Source: Sphaerothrix gracilis (GTDB taxonomy: Bacteria; Cyanobacteriota; Cyanobacteriia; Phormidesmidales; Phormidesmidaceae). Taken from it: 64,000 nt of DNA. Within the stretch, counting starts at the first letter, position 1. Every line of letters begins with the position of its first letter. Shown here piece by piece: positions 1 through 8,270 of this stretch. A model generated the notes under the pieces. The model was not told where the DNA came from. It worked only from the letters and a program-made list of their open reading frames with translations, and made no database searches. The position numbers and the translations under genes were made by a program. Where the stretch lies: contig NZ_JASATW010000010.1 of NCBI RefSeq assembly GCF_030405905.1, forward strand, positions 124,001-188,000, given 5' to 3'.

Positions 1-604
1 AGAGATAGCCCCAGGGCAGATCATTCTCAGCCTGAAGCGACTGCGAGATATTGAGTAGCGCTTGAAAAGTGCTGGGTGGGGGGGCTGCCTGCAGCAGGTC
101 ACTCCGGTAGTACAACATGCCAAAGTCGGCGCGGAAGGGCAGGCGATAAAGCTGATTTTCATAGCGCCCAGCGGCCACGTCGCTCTGGACAAACTGGGCC
201 AGCTCGGCAGCAGATACCTTGTCATCTAAAGTTTGCAGCCAGCCCCGCGCCGCCAGTTCTGGCACCCAAATGACGTCTAAGTAGACAATGTCGCAGAGCG
301 ATCGCCGCGTGACTTCTAAAGTACACAGCTCTTTCAGGTTGACGGTGATATCCCCCTGCGGATTGTTGAGGCCGATGGGGCGCAGGCGAATATCAGGATG
401 CTCGGCCTCAAAGGCGACAACCACGTCTGACCAGTAGGGAATTTCCGCTGCCGGGACTACCAGCGTTAGCGATACGGGTGCCCACGTCCAGTAGAGCAGC
501 CCTATAATCACGAGCTGAGCGATCGCCAGCTTGCCCCAAAGGCTGGTTAGTCTAGAAACCTGTAAGGCTCTGTGAAGCTGATGTCGCAGGTGACTGCGCT
601 GCAT
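1..604 (-). CDS. ABC transporter substrate-binding protein, sugar type (3' end outside window)
   Basis: The frame is open from an ATG at 604 to the window edge, giving the first 201 residues. A membrane or signal helix lies near residues 20-37 (KLAIAQLVIIGLLYWTW). It is followed by a periplasmic-binding-protein fold start with the phrases SLTLVVPAAEIPYWSDVVVA, FEAEHPDIRLRP, CDIVYLDVIWVPELAARGWL and YRLPFRADFGMLYYRSDLL. This order (beta strand, conserved AFE-x-HPDI, then YRLP) is typical of extracellular solute-binding proteins family 1, which deliver sugars to an ABC permease. Family assignment is firm and the substrate is unknown. The permease genes would lie outside the window to the left. 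Confidence 0.8.
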   Translation of the reverse strand, partial: MQRSHLRHQLHRALQVSRLTSLWGKLAIAQLVIIGLLYWTWAPVSLTLVVPAAEIPYWSDVVVAFEAEHPDIRLRPIGLNNPQGDITVNLKELCTLEVTRRSLCDIVYLDVIWVPELAARGWLQTLDDKVSAAELAQFVQSDVAAGRYENQLYRLPFRADFGMLYYRSDLLQAAPPPSTFQALLNISQSLQAENDLPWGYL

Positions 605-658
605 GAACTCAGTTTGTGTCGCTCGCTGACCCCTCTAATTTTAGCGGGCAGCCGCTGG

Positions 659-943
659 CTAGAGCGAATAGCGCTGCTCCAGCCAGCGGCGCATTTCAGT
701 TTCAGTGGCGTGGTTGAGGACATGCCCGGTGGTTAAATCGCGGGCATACCACCAAACTTGACCACGGCGATCGCGGCGCTGCCAAACCTGTAATTGCGAG
801 GAGGAAGACAGGCCGCCCTGCCAGGCTTGCGCTAGTTGCTGAGCTAAAGCTTGCAGCCTGGCGATCGCTACCTGTCGCCACGCTTTGGCGGGATTAACCA
901 GCTCTAGGCGCTGATATTCCCGAGAAGTTAAGGGCGTTTTCAT
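659..943 (-). CDS. Conserved small protein of unknown function
   Basis: This 94-residue protein starts at an ATG preceded by GAGGATTCCACC, a usable ribosome binding site. It is basic and rich in Gln, Arg and Trp, and has no membrane segment. The first 45 residues look helical. The C-terminal half contains QVWWYARDLTTGHVLNHAT followed by RRWLEQRY, which reads like a compact alpha/beta unit. It resembles short hypothetical proteins seen in cyanobacteria, but I do not recognise a named family. It lies between the solute-binding protein and a divergent LysR gene. Confidence 0.6.
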   Translation of the reverse strand: MKTPLTSREYQRLELVNPAKAWRQVAIARLQALAQQLAQAWQGGLSSSSQLQVWQRRDRRGQVWWYARDLTTGHVLNHATETEMRRWLEQRYSL

Positions 944-1032
944 GGTGGAATCCTCTTTTTTCTTAACCCTAATCGGGCTGATGTCGCTAAACCAGCAGGC
1001 GCTTACATCGCATCTATCGAATAACCTGATGG

Positions 1033-2004
1033 ATGGGGACAGAATTTCTCGCTAATCTTAACCACAGACAGAGTGAGACTAGGGCTGTGGGTTACAACCA
1101 TCAAAATCTGAAGTTTTCTCAGCTCCAGGCACTCATTGCAGTAGCCGACAGCGGCAGCTTTAGCGAGGCGGCTCTGCAGCTCAATCTGTCTCAGTCGGCC
1201 ATCAGCTACGCGATCGCTACTCTCGAAACTGAACTGGGCGTGATTTTGGTGTCACGGGGGCGCTATGGTGCCCATCTGACTCCGGTGGGAGAGCAGGTGG
1301 TCAACCGCTCGCGCCAGATTACCTACCTGATGGACGATATTGCCAATCAGGCCAATTTGGCGAAGGGACTACGCGGCGGCCAAATTCGCATTTCGGCTTT
1401 TCGCAGTGCTGCTACCCATCTGCTACCGGAGGTGATTGCGGAATACTGTCGCCGCTATCCGGCGATCGCGGTGCGGCTGACTGAATATGATGACAGCCCT
1501 CAAGTCGAAGAGGACTTACGCAAAGGGCGGGCTGACATTGGCATTACTTACTTGCCGACGGAGCCAGAGTTTGAACATTGGGATTTGCTGCAGGATGAGT
1601 TTGTGGTGCTGATGCCGCCGCAGTTTGAGTCAGCCCATCCCCTAGACTGGCAAACCCTGACCCAATATCCGCTGATTATGGCTCCAGCCGGAGATGTCTG
1701 CGACGCTATTGTGTATGCTCATTGCGCTCAGTATGGCATTGCCCTGCAGCCCACCTATCAGATCCGCTCAGATGCCACGATTGTCAACATGGTGGCTCAG
1801 GGGTTAGGAGCCGCTATCAGTCCGCGTCTAGCCGCAGAGCCAATTCCAGCCGCAGTTCAAGTGCACAGTCTCCCTGTGCCCCTCTGGCGTCATATCAGCG
1901 TCACCATTTTTGCCGATGCCATGCTGACTCCGGCTGCTTTTGCCTTTATTGACTTACTCAAGGCCAAGCTAAAGCCTGTCAGACCCCTGTATTCTCAAGC
2001 CTAG
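1033..2004 (+). CDS. LysR-family transcriptional regulator
   Basis: A LysR-type DNA-binding helix-turn-helix begins at about residue 27 (LKFSQLQALIAVADSGSFSE, then AALQLNLSQSAISYAIATLE). The effector-binding, periplasmic-like domain follows from about residue 113 (GGQIRISAFRSAATHLLPEV). The total of 323 residues is normal for the family. The first 25 residues precede the usual start of the domain, so a GTG at 1087 is a plausible alternative start. LysR proteins usually regulate a divergent or nearby gene; the closest divergent gene is the small protein at 659-943. The 3' end overlaps the convergent M56 peptidase gene by 4 bp. The effector is unknown. Confidence 0.9.
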   Translation: MGTEFLANLNHRQSETRAVGYNHQNLKFSQLQALIAVADSGSFSEAALQLNLSQSAISYAIATLETELGVILVSRGRYGAHLTPVGEQVVNRSRQITYLMDDIANQANLAKGLRGGQIRISAFRSAATHLLPEVIAEYCRRYPAIAVRLTEYDDSPQVEEDLRKGRADIGITYLPTEPEFEHWDLLQDEFVVLMPPQFESAHPLDWQTLTQYPLIMAPAGDVCDAIVYAHCAQYGIALQPTYQIRSDATIVNMVAQGLGAAISPRLAAEPIPAAVQVHSLPVPLWRHISVTIFADAMLTPAAFAFIDLLKAKLKPVRPLYSQA

Positions 2005-2870
2005 AACGTGTGAAACGGAATGGTCAGCAGCGGTAGGCCAACGGCTAGGCCGCTGAGCCAGAGCCACTGGAGATGGGATGAGCTTTCAGTGGGGGCGTGA
2101 GCAATCAATGCTTCTATGCGCTCTTCCAATCGCTCAACCTGGGTGCGATCGGTCAGCATGGCCCAGCAGTCACTCGGCGGCGTAACAGCCGCCTGCGCCA
2201 CCTGCACTAAGGACTCAGCCAATAGCAATGGATCGACGCGGCTGGCCGCCCAGCGATCGGCTCGTAGCTCCCGGAGAAAAATTAGCTCCTGCCACAGCGT
2301 TTCGGTGTGAGGCAGCCAGGCGGTGAGGCGACGCAGCCCTCCCAGCCAGAAAAAGTAAAAGGTGTCTCGGTAGTAGCGATGAGCGGCTTCATGGGCAAGT
2401 ACCGCTTTTATCTGGTCAGGCGTCAGCGTTTCAGTCAGTCCCTGGCTTACCACGAGTTCTGAATGCCACAGGCCAATCTGAGCTGCAAAGGGAACCGCTG
2501 TTTCCAGCTGTCTAACCTGACTTTGCTGTAAAACTACTGTCGGCAGTGCCTGTATCTGCCGCTGCGATTGCAGACTCTGCCAGCTCAGGTAGGCAAACAG
2601 GACGGTCGTTCCCCCCAGCAGAGATATTGCCAGTCCATAGCCCAGTCTGCCTACGGGAGCGCCCAGCATGTGCCCGTGGCTGCCCATGTAGAGAACGGCT
2701 AGGGCAGTAAAGGCGATCGCCAGCGGCGGCAGCAGGAAATTAGCTAGCGTTAGCTGCCAGCGAAAACTCCAGGTTGGCGGCTGTCCGGTGTTCAGCCCCA
2801 TGCCGTAGGAGATGCCCTGACGCAGAAGCCAAGCAAACGCGATCGCCAGTAACAAAAGCAAGCAGTGCAT
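2001..2870 (-). CDS. M56-family (BlaR1/MecR1-like) membrane metallopeptidase
   Basis: This integral membrane zinc protease has 289 residues. Hydrophobic segments lie near residues 3-16, 40-62 and 78-97. The zinc motif HEAAH is at 160-164 in the phrase AVLAHEAAHRYYRD, and the distal ELRADRWA at 201-208 supplies the third ligand. In the BlaR1/MecR1 family this peptidase inactivates a BlaI/MecI repressor. Here the start codon directly abuts the stop of the blaI-like gene (TAA then ATG), so the two form a translationally linked pair. Unlike BlaR1 there is no C-terminal penicillin-binding sensor domain, so the signal it reads is unknown. Common in cyanobacteria as a BlaI-M56 pair. Confidence 0.85.
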   Translation of the reverse strand: MHCLLLLLAIAFAWLLRQGISYGMGLNTGQPPTWSFRWQLTLANFLLPPLAIAFTALAVLYMGSHGHMLGAPVGRLGYGLAISLLGGTTVLFAYLSWQSLQSQRQIQALPTVVLQQSQVRQLETAVPFAAQIGLWHSELVVSQGLTETLTPDQIKAVLAHEAAHRYYRDTFYFFWLGGLRRLTAWLPHTETLWQELIFLRELRADRWAASRVDPLLLAESLVQVAQAAVTPPSDCWAMLTDRTQVERLEERIEALIAHAPTESSSHLQWLWLSGLAVGLPLLTIPFHTF

Positions 2871-3290
2871 TTAGCGAGCCTCCCGGTCTTGGCGAACAGT
2901 TTTAAGCCGCTGCATAATCGCTTCGAGCTGGCTGATGCTGGTGGCGTCCAATTCATCGGCAAAAGCAGCTACCGTATCAGGATTGCCCACCGCTAAAAAG
3001 GCTTTGAGCTGATGGTGGGCCTGCAGCGCTGTCGCCTCTTGCTGAGAGATGATGGGCTGCCAGACAAAGGAGCGCTGCCGTCGCTGCTTTGCCAGCCAGC
3101 CTTTCTCAGTTAAGCGGTTGAGAACAGTGGTGACCGAGGCACAGGCTAGCTCGCGATCGGGATCGGCCAGAATCTGCTCATGAATTTCACGAGCGGTCGC
3201 CTGTCCCCGCTGCCAGAGGATTTCTAAAATTTCGGTTTCCAGAGAGCCTAGAGACAGCCGCTTGGGCTGGCGGGAAGGAAGGGGAGCCAT
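2871..3290 (-). CDS. BlaI/MecI/CopY-family transcriptional repressor
   Basis: This is a 139-residue winged-helix repressor. The N-terminal DNA-binding domain reads LETEILEILWQRGQATAREI, then a recognition region ending SVTTVLNRLTEKGWLAKQ, typical of BlaI/MecI/CopY proteins. The C-terminal part (about 75-135) is helical and should mediate dimerisation. It is the first gene of a two-gene unit with the M56 peptidase, which in characterised systems cleaves or triggers loss of the repressor. The target operon is not evident; autoregulation of this pair is the default expectation. The class D beta-lactamase in this window is 14 kb away, in a cassette, and no shared operator was found. Confidence 0.88.
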   Translation of the reverse strand: MAPLPSRQPKRLSLGSLETEILEILWQRGQATAREIHEQILADPDRELACASVTTVLNRLTEKGWLAKQRRQRSFVWQPIISQQEATALQAHHQLKAFLAVGNPDTVAAFADELDATSISQLEAIMQRLKTVRQDREAR

Positions 3291-3318
3291 GAGTCAAAGA
3301 CCGCGCGAAAATCTGAAA

Positions 3319-3645
3319 TTAGTGATCCATTGGCATGTCGGGCGACATTTCTGAGTTGGGTACCTCTAGGGTATGAGCGTGAGGACGCAATAGACCCATT
3401 GTTTGCTGACCGAAGCTGGCAACGCCCATCGAAACTAGCCCCAGAGTTGTAACGCCCATCGAAACCAGGCCAATAGAAAAAACACCCATTGAAATGACGC
3501 CTACTGAAATAATGCCATGAGTAGAAATCCCAATAGCCACCAGTCCGTGGGCGGAAACGCCAATAGCTACGCGCCCGTGGGCCTCAATTCCAACAGAGAG
3601 CCACTTTCTTTTTTTAAGCTTTTCGGCAGAGTCCACTGTATTCAA
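3319..3645 (-). CDS. Decapeptide-repeat glycine/methionine-rich protein, function unknown
   Basis: The protein has 108 residues and a TTG start; no in-frame ATG lies between that codon and the upstream stop. Residues 21-86 are a regular ten-residue repeat with glycine at positions 4 and 9: EAHGRVAIGV, SAHGLVAIGI, STHGIISVGV, ISMGVFSIGL, VSMGVTTLGL, VSMGVASFGQ, then a partial QTMGLL. Such a strict period suggests a beta-solenoid or a stacked beta structure rather than a transmembrane helix. The C-terminal tail is rich in His, Met and Pro (RPHAHTLEVPNSEMSPDMPM). The basic N-terminus KLKKRKW has no signal peptide. No named family recognised. Confidence 0.7.
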   Translation of the reverse strand: MNTVDSAEKLKKRKWLSVGIEAHGRVAIGVSAHGLVAIGISTHGIISVGVISMGVFSIGLVSMGVTTLGLVSMGVASFGQQTMGLLRPHAHTLEVPNSEMSPDMPMDH

Positions 3646-3715
3646 GCATGAGATAGCTGTCCCACTTTAGAGATCCAGCCCAAACTTGTCAAAAGACAGG
3701 CTGTCAAAGTTGCGG

Positions 3716-4837
3716 TCAATCTGCTGCCACCCGACCTGCTTTTACCTGTAAAATCTGCGATGAGTTGAGCCACTGGGCGTCGAAAGAGCCCAGATGGGTG
3801 GTGGTGATCAGAGTTTGAAACCGATCTTGAATGGCGTCGAGGAGCTGGTTTTGACGGTTGAGATCGAGTTCAGCCAGTACGTCATCTAGCAGCAGCAGCG
3901 GCGGCTCCCCAACAACAGACTCAATCAGCTTTAGCTCAGCTAGCTTTAGCGATAAAACCAGGGTACGCTGCTGGCCCTGAGAGCCGTACTGGCGTGCTGG
4001 GGTGTCATTGATCGTAAAGTCGATGTCGTCGCGGTGGGGGCCAACCAGGGTCGTGTGCTGGTGCTGCTCCGCGATCGCCCGCTGCTGAATTTTGGCTAGA
4101 AAGGCTTGCTGCACCGTGGCCGGGTCAGCGGCAGTGAGAGGGACGCTGGGGGCATAGCGAATCTGCAGTTCTTCGGTGCCGCCGCTGATAGCCGTGTGCC
4201 ATTCCTGAGCGATTGGAGTCAGGCGCTTCAGCACCCGCGATCGCCGCCGAATTACCCGCGACCCCAAAGTGGCAAGCTGGGCATCCCAAATTGCCAGTTG
4301 GGCAGTATCGACGGTGCCGCCGTTTTCTTCACCCCACTGCCGCAGCAAGGCGTTGCGCTGCTTCAAGACGGTTGTATACTGCTGCAGAATATAGGCGTAG
4401 ATCGGTTCTAGCTGAATCAGCAGCGTATCTACCCAAATGCGCCGCTCACCGGGGCCGCCGCGCACCAGGTCTAAATCTAGGCTAGAGAACTGGACGGCGT
4501 TGAGCGTGCCGAGAAAATCCATCTGCCGCCGCAGCTTTTCGCCGTTGAGCACGGCTGTCCGCCGACTGCCGTTGCGCAAGATAAGGGCCATTTCCGCCAG
4601 ACCCAGTTCGCGTTCTAGGGCGGCATTGATTTGCCCCAGGGCTTCGCTGTCTTGAATCAGGTCGCGATCGCGGCTGGTGCGATGAGATTTCAGCGTTGCC
4701 AACAGCTCCACCGCCTCTAGCAAATTTGATTTGCCCTGGGCATTGTCTCCCACCAGGATAGTTTTAGGCGCACAAAACTCGACGTGCTGATCGCCATAGT
4801 TGCGAAAGTGCCTCAGGTGAAGCGTTTTGAGATACAT
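3716..4837 (-). CDS. recF: DNA replication and repair protein RecF
   Basis: RecF is an SMC-like ATPase that helps load RecA at single-strand gaps with RecO and RecR. The protein has 373 residues, the normal length. The N-terminal strand MYLKTLHLRHFRNY leads to Walker A GDNAQGKSN at 30-38. The ABC signature YGSQGQQRT is at 284-292 and Walker B LLLLDDV at 314-320. The gene stands alone here rather than in a dnaA-dnaN-recF cluster. Its ATG is divergent from the DMT transporter gene and only about 100 bp from that gene's likely start, so the two promoters must be packed together. Confidence 0.95.
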   Translation of the reverse strand: MYLKTLHLRHFRNYGDQHVEFCAPKTILVGDNAQGKSNLLEAVELLATLKSHRTSRDRDLIQDSEALGQINAALERELGLAEMALILRNGSRRTAVLNGEKLRRQMDFLGTLNAVQFSSLDLDLVRGGPGERRIWVDTLLIQLEPIYAYILQQYTTVLKQRNALLRQWGEENGGTVDTAQLAIWDAQLATLGSRVIRRRSRVLKRLTPIAQEWHTAISGGTEELQIRYAPSVPLTAADPATVQQAFLAKIQQRAIAEQHQHTTLVGPHRDDIDFTINDTPARQYGSQGQQRTLVLSLKLAELKLIESVVGEPPLLLLDDVLAELDLNRQNQLLDAIQDRFQTLITTTHLGSFDAQWLNSSQILQVKAGRVAAD

Positions 4838-4943
4838 GAACGGGGCCGCTACAGAAGGCGAAACGTTTAGTCAGTCTAGGGGCGATCGCCAATTTTCGCT
4901 AGGCTCAATATTTGAACATCTCTTTAATGGCTCTGTTCAAGCT

Positions 4944-5828
4944 ATGTCTACTCGCCACTTCTCGGCTACGCTCATCGGCTTCAGCGCGGTTCTGATGTGG
5001 GGTACCCTAGCCGTCCTCACCACCCTCAGCGGCGCGATTCCCCCTTTTCAGCTCACAGCCCTGTCCTTCACCCTCGCCTTTGGCATCGGCGTTGCCCTCT
5101 GGCTGCGAGACGGCGGCAATATTCTGGGCTACCTCAAGCTGCCTTGGCCGGTCTGGATGCTAGGGATTACCGGGCTATTTGGCTATCATTTTTTGTACTT
5201 TATGGCTCTGCGCCACGCTCCGCCGGTTGAAGCTAGCCTGATTGCCTACCTGTGGCCGCTGCTGATTGTCTTGCTGTCATCGCTGCTGCCGGGTGAGCAA
5301 CTACAGCGATCGCACCTGCTAGGGTCGGCTCTCGGCTTCATCGGCGCGGGGTTGCTGGTCACGGGCGGCCAGGGCTTCACGCTGCAGAGCCAGTACAGCC
5401 TCGGCTATCTGCTAGCGCTGCTATGCGCCTTTACCTGGTCTGGCTACTCGGTTTTGTCCCGGCGGTGGGGAACGATTCCCACTAACGCAGTAGGTGGCTT
5501 TTGCGGCGTAACGGCGGGGTTGGCCTGGCTGTGCCATTTCGCCCTAGAGCCGACGGTTTGGCCGACGGGCCAGGCGTGGTTGGCGGTTTTAGGGCTGGGG
5601 CTTGGCCCAGTGGGGCTGGCCTTTTTCACCTGGGACTACGGGGTCAAGCATGGAGATATTAAAGTTTTGGGCGTACTGTCCTATGCCGCGCCGCTGCTCT
5701 CGACGCTGATGCTGATTCTCTGTGGCTTGGCGGAGCTGACCTGGAACGTGGCGATCGCCTGTCTTTTGATTATCGGCGGGGCCGCGATTGCCACCCTAAA
5801 AGCCAGACAACCTGCCAGCCCGAAATAG
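4944..5828 (+). CDS. DMT-superfamily (EamA) transporter, YddG-like
   Basis: This is a predicted ten-helix exporter of the drug/metabolite transporter superfamily with two EamA halves. The frame is open upstream to 4827, overlapping recF, but the protein normally begins with a short hydrophilic tag before helix 1. The ATG at 4944 (MSTRHFSATLIGFSAVLMWG) fits and gives 294 residues. Conserved phrases are FMALRHAPPVEASLIAYLWP after helix 3 and FFTWDYGVKHGDIKVLGVLS in the second half, which resemble YddG-type amino acid exporters. The substrate cannot be read from sequence. Confidence 0.85.
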   Translation: MSTRHFSATLIGFSAVLMWGTLAVLTTLSGAIPPFQLTALSFTLAFGIGVALWLRDGGNILGYLKLPWPVWMLGITGLFGYHFLYFMALRHAPPVEASLIAYLWPLLIVLLSSLLPGEQLQRSHLLGSALGFIGAGLLVTGGQGFTLQSQYSLGYLLALLCAFTWSGYSVLSRRWGTIPTNAVGGFCGVTAGLAWLCHFALEPTVWPTGQAWLAVLGLGLGPVGLAFFTWDYGVKHGDIKVLGVLSYAAPLLSTLMLILCGLAELTWNVAIACLLIIGGAAIATLKARQPASPK

Positions 5829-5857
5829 CCGCGCTTACTGCAGCGTCAAGCTTGAAT

Positions 5858-5938
5858 TTGTAGGCTGGGTTAGCGATAGCGTAACCTAACAAAACCCTTG
5901 CCGCTGTTGGGTTTAACTCCGTTCAACCTAATCTACAA
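5858..5938. repeat. 81-bp imperfect inverted repeat element (paired REP-like)
   Basis: The ends read TTGTAGGCTGGGTT and AACCTAATCTACAA, which are imperfect inverse complements. Inside are two smaller hairpins: GGTTA-GCGATAGCG-TAACC and a GTTGGGTTT/CAACCTAA pair. A related single hairpin lies at 14813-14843 beside a REP-type transposase gene. This looks like a dispersed palindromic element mobilised in trans. It sits between the convergent DMT transporter and ROK kinase genes, where it could also act as a bidirectional transcript end. Confidence 0.6.
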
Positions 5939-5967
5939 TCTCTCGCAAAATTAAAGCTGACAGACCA

Positions 5968-6861
5968 CTACAGCCCCAGTTGCTGCAGGGCTAGCTTCGC
6001 CGCCCCCACCATGCCAGCCTGGTTGCCTAACTCAGCTAGCAAAATCTGCAGGTTGCTGCGAGAACTGGGCAAAACGCGGGTTTCAATTTCAGCGATCGCG
6101 CTGGGTAAAAACAGCTTGGCTCCGGCGCTGATGCCGCCGCCAATCACAATAGCCTCCGGTGTCAGGACATAGATTAAGCTAGCCAGCCCCGCCCCTAGAT
6201 GACGGCCATACTGCTGCCAAAAGGCGATCGCTTCCGCTTCTCCGGCGGCGGCCCGCTGGGCTAGCTCGCTCGGCTCGCAGCCCGCCGCTCGGCGAATAGC
6301 CTGCACTGAGCAGTGCTGCTCTAAAGAACCCCGGTTGCCGCTGTTGCAGGGTGGCCCCTCCGGATTTAGGGTGATCAGCCCCAGCTCTCCGGCAGTGCCT
6401 TCTCGCCCGACAAACAGCTTACCGTTAAAAATAATCGCGCCGCCGACGCCGGTACCTAAGGTCAGCAAAATCAGGTCGCTAAACGACCGCCCGGCCCCCA
6501 GCCAGGCTTCCCCCAGCCCGGCACAGTTAGCATCATTAGCCAGCACTGTCGGTCGCCCGGTGGCCGTCTCCAGCCAGTCCGCCAGCGGCACGTCCCGCCA
6601 GCCCGCTAAATTGATTGCCACCCTCGCTACCCGCCCGGTCCTATCGGCAGGCCCCGGTGTACCTACCCCCAGGGCTAGGGCTTCTCGGTGGGGGTCAAGC
6701 TGGGCGATCGCTTCCACCATAGCCGCCGCGACCGCTGGGGGAGAGGCAGGCTGCGGTGTGGGGATAGTCAAAGTTTGCAGGCGATCGCCCTCAGCCGTAA
6801 ACCGCCCCAGCTTGATGGCGGTGCCGCCTAAATCAATGCCGATAACCTGCTGCTGCCCCAC
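5968..6861 (-). CDS. ROK-family sugar kinase (glucokinase-like)
   Basis: This is a 297-residue ROK kinase, expected to phosphorylate glucose or a related hexose in the cytoplasm. The N-terminal ATP-binding motif is VIGIDLGGTAIKLGRF (residues 6-21). The sugar-binding aspartate lies in VLANDANCAGLGEAWLG, and the second phosphate motif in LILLTLGTGVGGAIIFNGK. The usual ROK zinc signature CxCGxxGCxE is degenerate here: CNSGNRGSLEQH keeps the first Cys and the Glu but has Ser in place of two Cys. This variant is familiar from cyanobacterial ROK kinases. It is followed after 11 bp on the same strand by the HEAT-repeat gene's stop, so the two may be cotranscribed. Confidence 0.85.
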   Translation of the reverse strand: MGQQQVIGIDLGGTAIKLGRFTAEGDRLQTLTIPTPQPASPPAVAAAMVEAIAQLDPHREALALGVGTPGPADRTGRVARVAINLAGWRDVPLADWLETATGRPTVLANDANCAGLGEAWLGAGRSFSDLILLTLGTGVGGAIIFNGKLFVGREGTAGELGLITLNPEGPPCNSGNRGSLEQHCSVQAIRRAAGCEPSELAQRAAAGEAEAIAFWQQYGRHLGAGLASLIYVLTPEAIVIGGGISAGAKLFLPSAIAEIETRVLPSSRSNLQILLAELGNQAGMVGAAKLALQQLGL

Positions 6862-6872
6862 AAGAATCTATC

Positions 6873-7532
6873 CTAAAGATGAGCTTGAGCTACCTGGGCC
6901 ACCGCTTCAGTGTCATCATCGGCCAGCTTTTGCATGGCCTGCTTCACTTCCGGATGCTGGCTAAAGTGGCTGAGTGCCTGAGCTAGACGGTGCCGGGTTT
7001 GCCAGTCTGGATCATCTACAAAGGGAAGCAGCAGGGGAATAGCCTCTTCGTTGCCCAGTTCACCCAAGGCCCCAATGGCGGCTGTCCTAAACAGGGGATT
7101 GTCCTTGCTGAGGGCATCCTTTAGCAGCTCAAAGCTGCGCGGCTCGCCCAGTTCACCCAGGGCCGCTAAGATGCTGAACTGCAGCAGCCAGTCTGAGGTT
7201 TGCTCATAGACCGTTTTAAGTTCTGCAAAGGCTTCGGTGAATTTGAGCGCACCTAAGGAGTCAGCCGCCGCGGCGCGAACGTCTACTTCTGAGTCGGTGA
7301 GCAATGCCTTTTTCAGCAGCGCCAAAACCCGCTCTCGATCTTGATCGCCCACGTTGGAGATTTGGCTGACTGCGGCATATCTCACTCTGGCATGGCTGTC
7401 TTCTGCGGCCTGACAAAGCAGCTCAAAGGCTGCGGCTGGCTCAAGCTGTCGCATCTGATTAACGGCGCTAATGCGATCGCCGTAGTCTTCAGAGGCTAAG
7501 AGCTGCTTGACGCTATCGGGAGTAGTATCCAT
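6873..7532 (-). CDS. nblB: HEAT-repeat protein, NblB/CpcE-like (phycobilisome degradation)
   Basis: The 219-residue protein is made almost entirely of HEAT/PBS-lyase repeats of about 31 residues, such as SHARVRYAAVSQISNVGD, SEVDVRAAAADSLGAL, NPLFRTAAIGALGELGNEEA and DPDWQTRHRLAQALSHF. The N-terminus SVKQLLASEDYGDRISAVNQ and the overall length match cyanobacterial NblB, a relative of CpcE/F bilin lyases that is needed for phycobilisome breakdown in starvation. Repeat proteins of this kind are hard to tell apart, so NblB is a good guess rather than proof. The window also holds NblS, the kinase that controls this response. Confidence 0.7.
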   Translation of the reverse strand: MDTTPDSVKQLLASEDYGDRISAVNQMRQLEPAAAFELLCQAAEDSHARVRYAAVSQISNVGDQDRERVLALLKKALLTDSEVDVRAAAADSLGALKFTEAFAELKTVYEQTSDWLLQFSILAALGELGEPRSFELLKDALSKDNPLFRTAAIGALGELGNEEAIPLLLPFVDDPDWQTRHRLAQALSHFSQHPEVKQAMQKLADDDTEAVAQVAQAHL

Positions 7533-7665
7533 GAGGCTTTGCTTTTGAATTTTCTCAACACAGCTTTTTCATATCCCTAAACAGCCTAGGCAATGTCAGG
7601 GATCGCAAATTAAAGGATTTGTTTCAATTTATCAGTAAAGGGGGAGCGGCTTAGTTAACGAACTG

Positions 7666-8148
7666 CTAAGCAGTTTGACTGCGCTCGCTATAGTTTTTTG
7701 CCATTTCCCGCACGATGTCGCCCCGCGTCAGCACGCCAACGACGGTCTTAGCCTCATCGATCACTACTAGCCGTCGAATTTGCTTATCGTGCATGATTTG
7801 CGCTGCCTTGCGAATCGACTCATCAGGGGCAACGGTGATGGGCTTGTTGGTCATCAGTTCGCTGACGGTTTGGCCTAAAGCCTTGTGCAGTTCTTGGTTG
7901 TAGCGAGCAGGATTTTCTAGATAAATAACGCTGTCAAGCAGCGTGATGTAGGCCGGAACTTGCGCTCCAGTCACCTGCCACATCAGGTCAGTTTCAGACA
8001 GAACGCCAACCAGCCGCTGCTGCTCGTCAATGACAGGTAGGCCGCTGATCCGCTTCTCGGCTAAAAGCTGCACAGCCTCCTGCACGGGGGTATCTGGGCG
8101 AACAGTCAACAGCTCGCGAGTCATCACGTCAGCTACCGTTGTCGCCAT
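7666..8148 (-). CDS. Tandem CBS-domain protein
   Basis: This is a stand-alone pair of CBS domains, a Bateman module that usually binds adenine nucleotides. The longer frame from 8178 is rejected because the ATG at 8148 has a strong ribosome binding site AAGGAGAAAATT just upstream, giving a protein of 160 residues that starts MATTVADVMTRELLTVRPDT. CBS1 covers about 1-60 (EKRISGLPVIDEQQRLVGVL) and CBS2 about 98-150 (DKQIRRLVVIDEAKTVVGVL, then TRGDIV). There is no fused effector domain, so it probably regulates a partner or transporter by binding. It is a single-gene unit. Confidence 0.88.
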   Translation of the reverse strand: MATTVADVMTRELLTVRPDTPVQEAVQLLAEKRISGLPVIDEQQRLVGVLSETDLMWQVTGAQVPAYITLLDSVIYLENPARYNQELHKALGQTVSELMTNKPITVAPDESIRKAAQIMHDKQIRRLVVIDEAKTVVGVLTRGDIVREMAKNYSERSQTA

Positions 8149-8270
8149 AATTTTCTCCTTGTCGCGTGCTGCAAGCACGGCTATTACAGTGATATTGCTT
8201 TCATTGTAGGGAATTTAGGCAGCTTGGGCGGTTGGGGTTTTATAGGTTGTTACACGCACGGTCTGGGGCA

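Noticed and set aside
6335..6964. Plus-strand open frame of 209 codons
   Set aside because: It lies opposite the ROK kinase gene, is rich in Pro, Ser and Ala, and has no recognisable fold. The kinase on the other strand has complete motifs.
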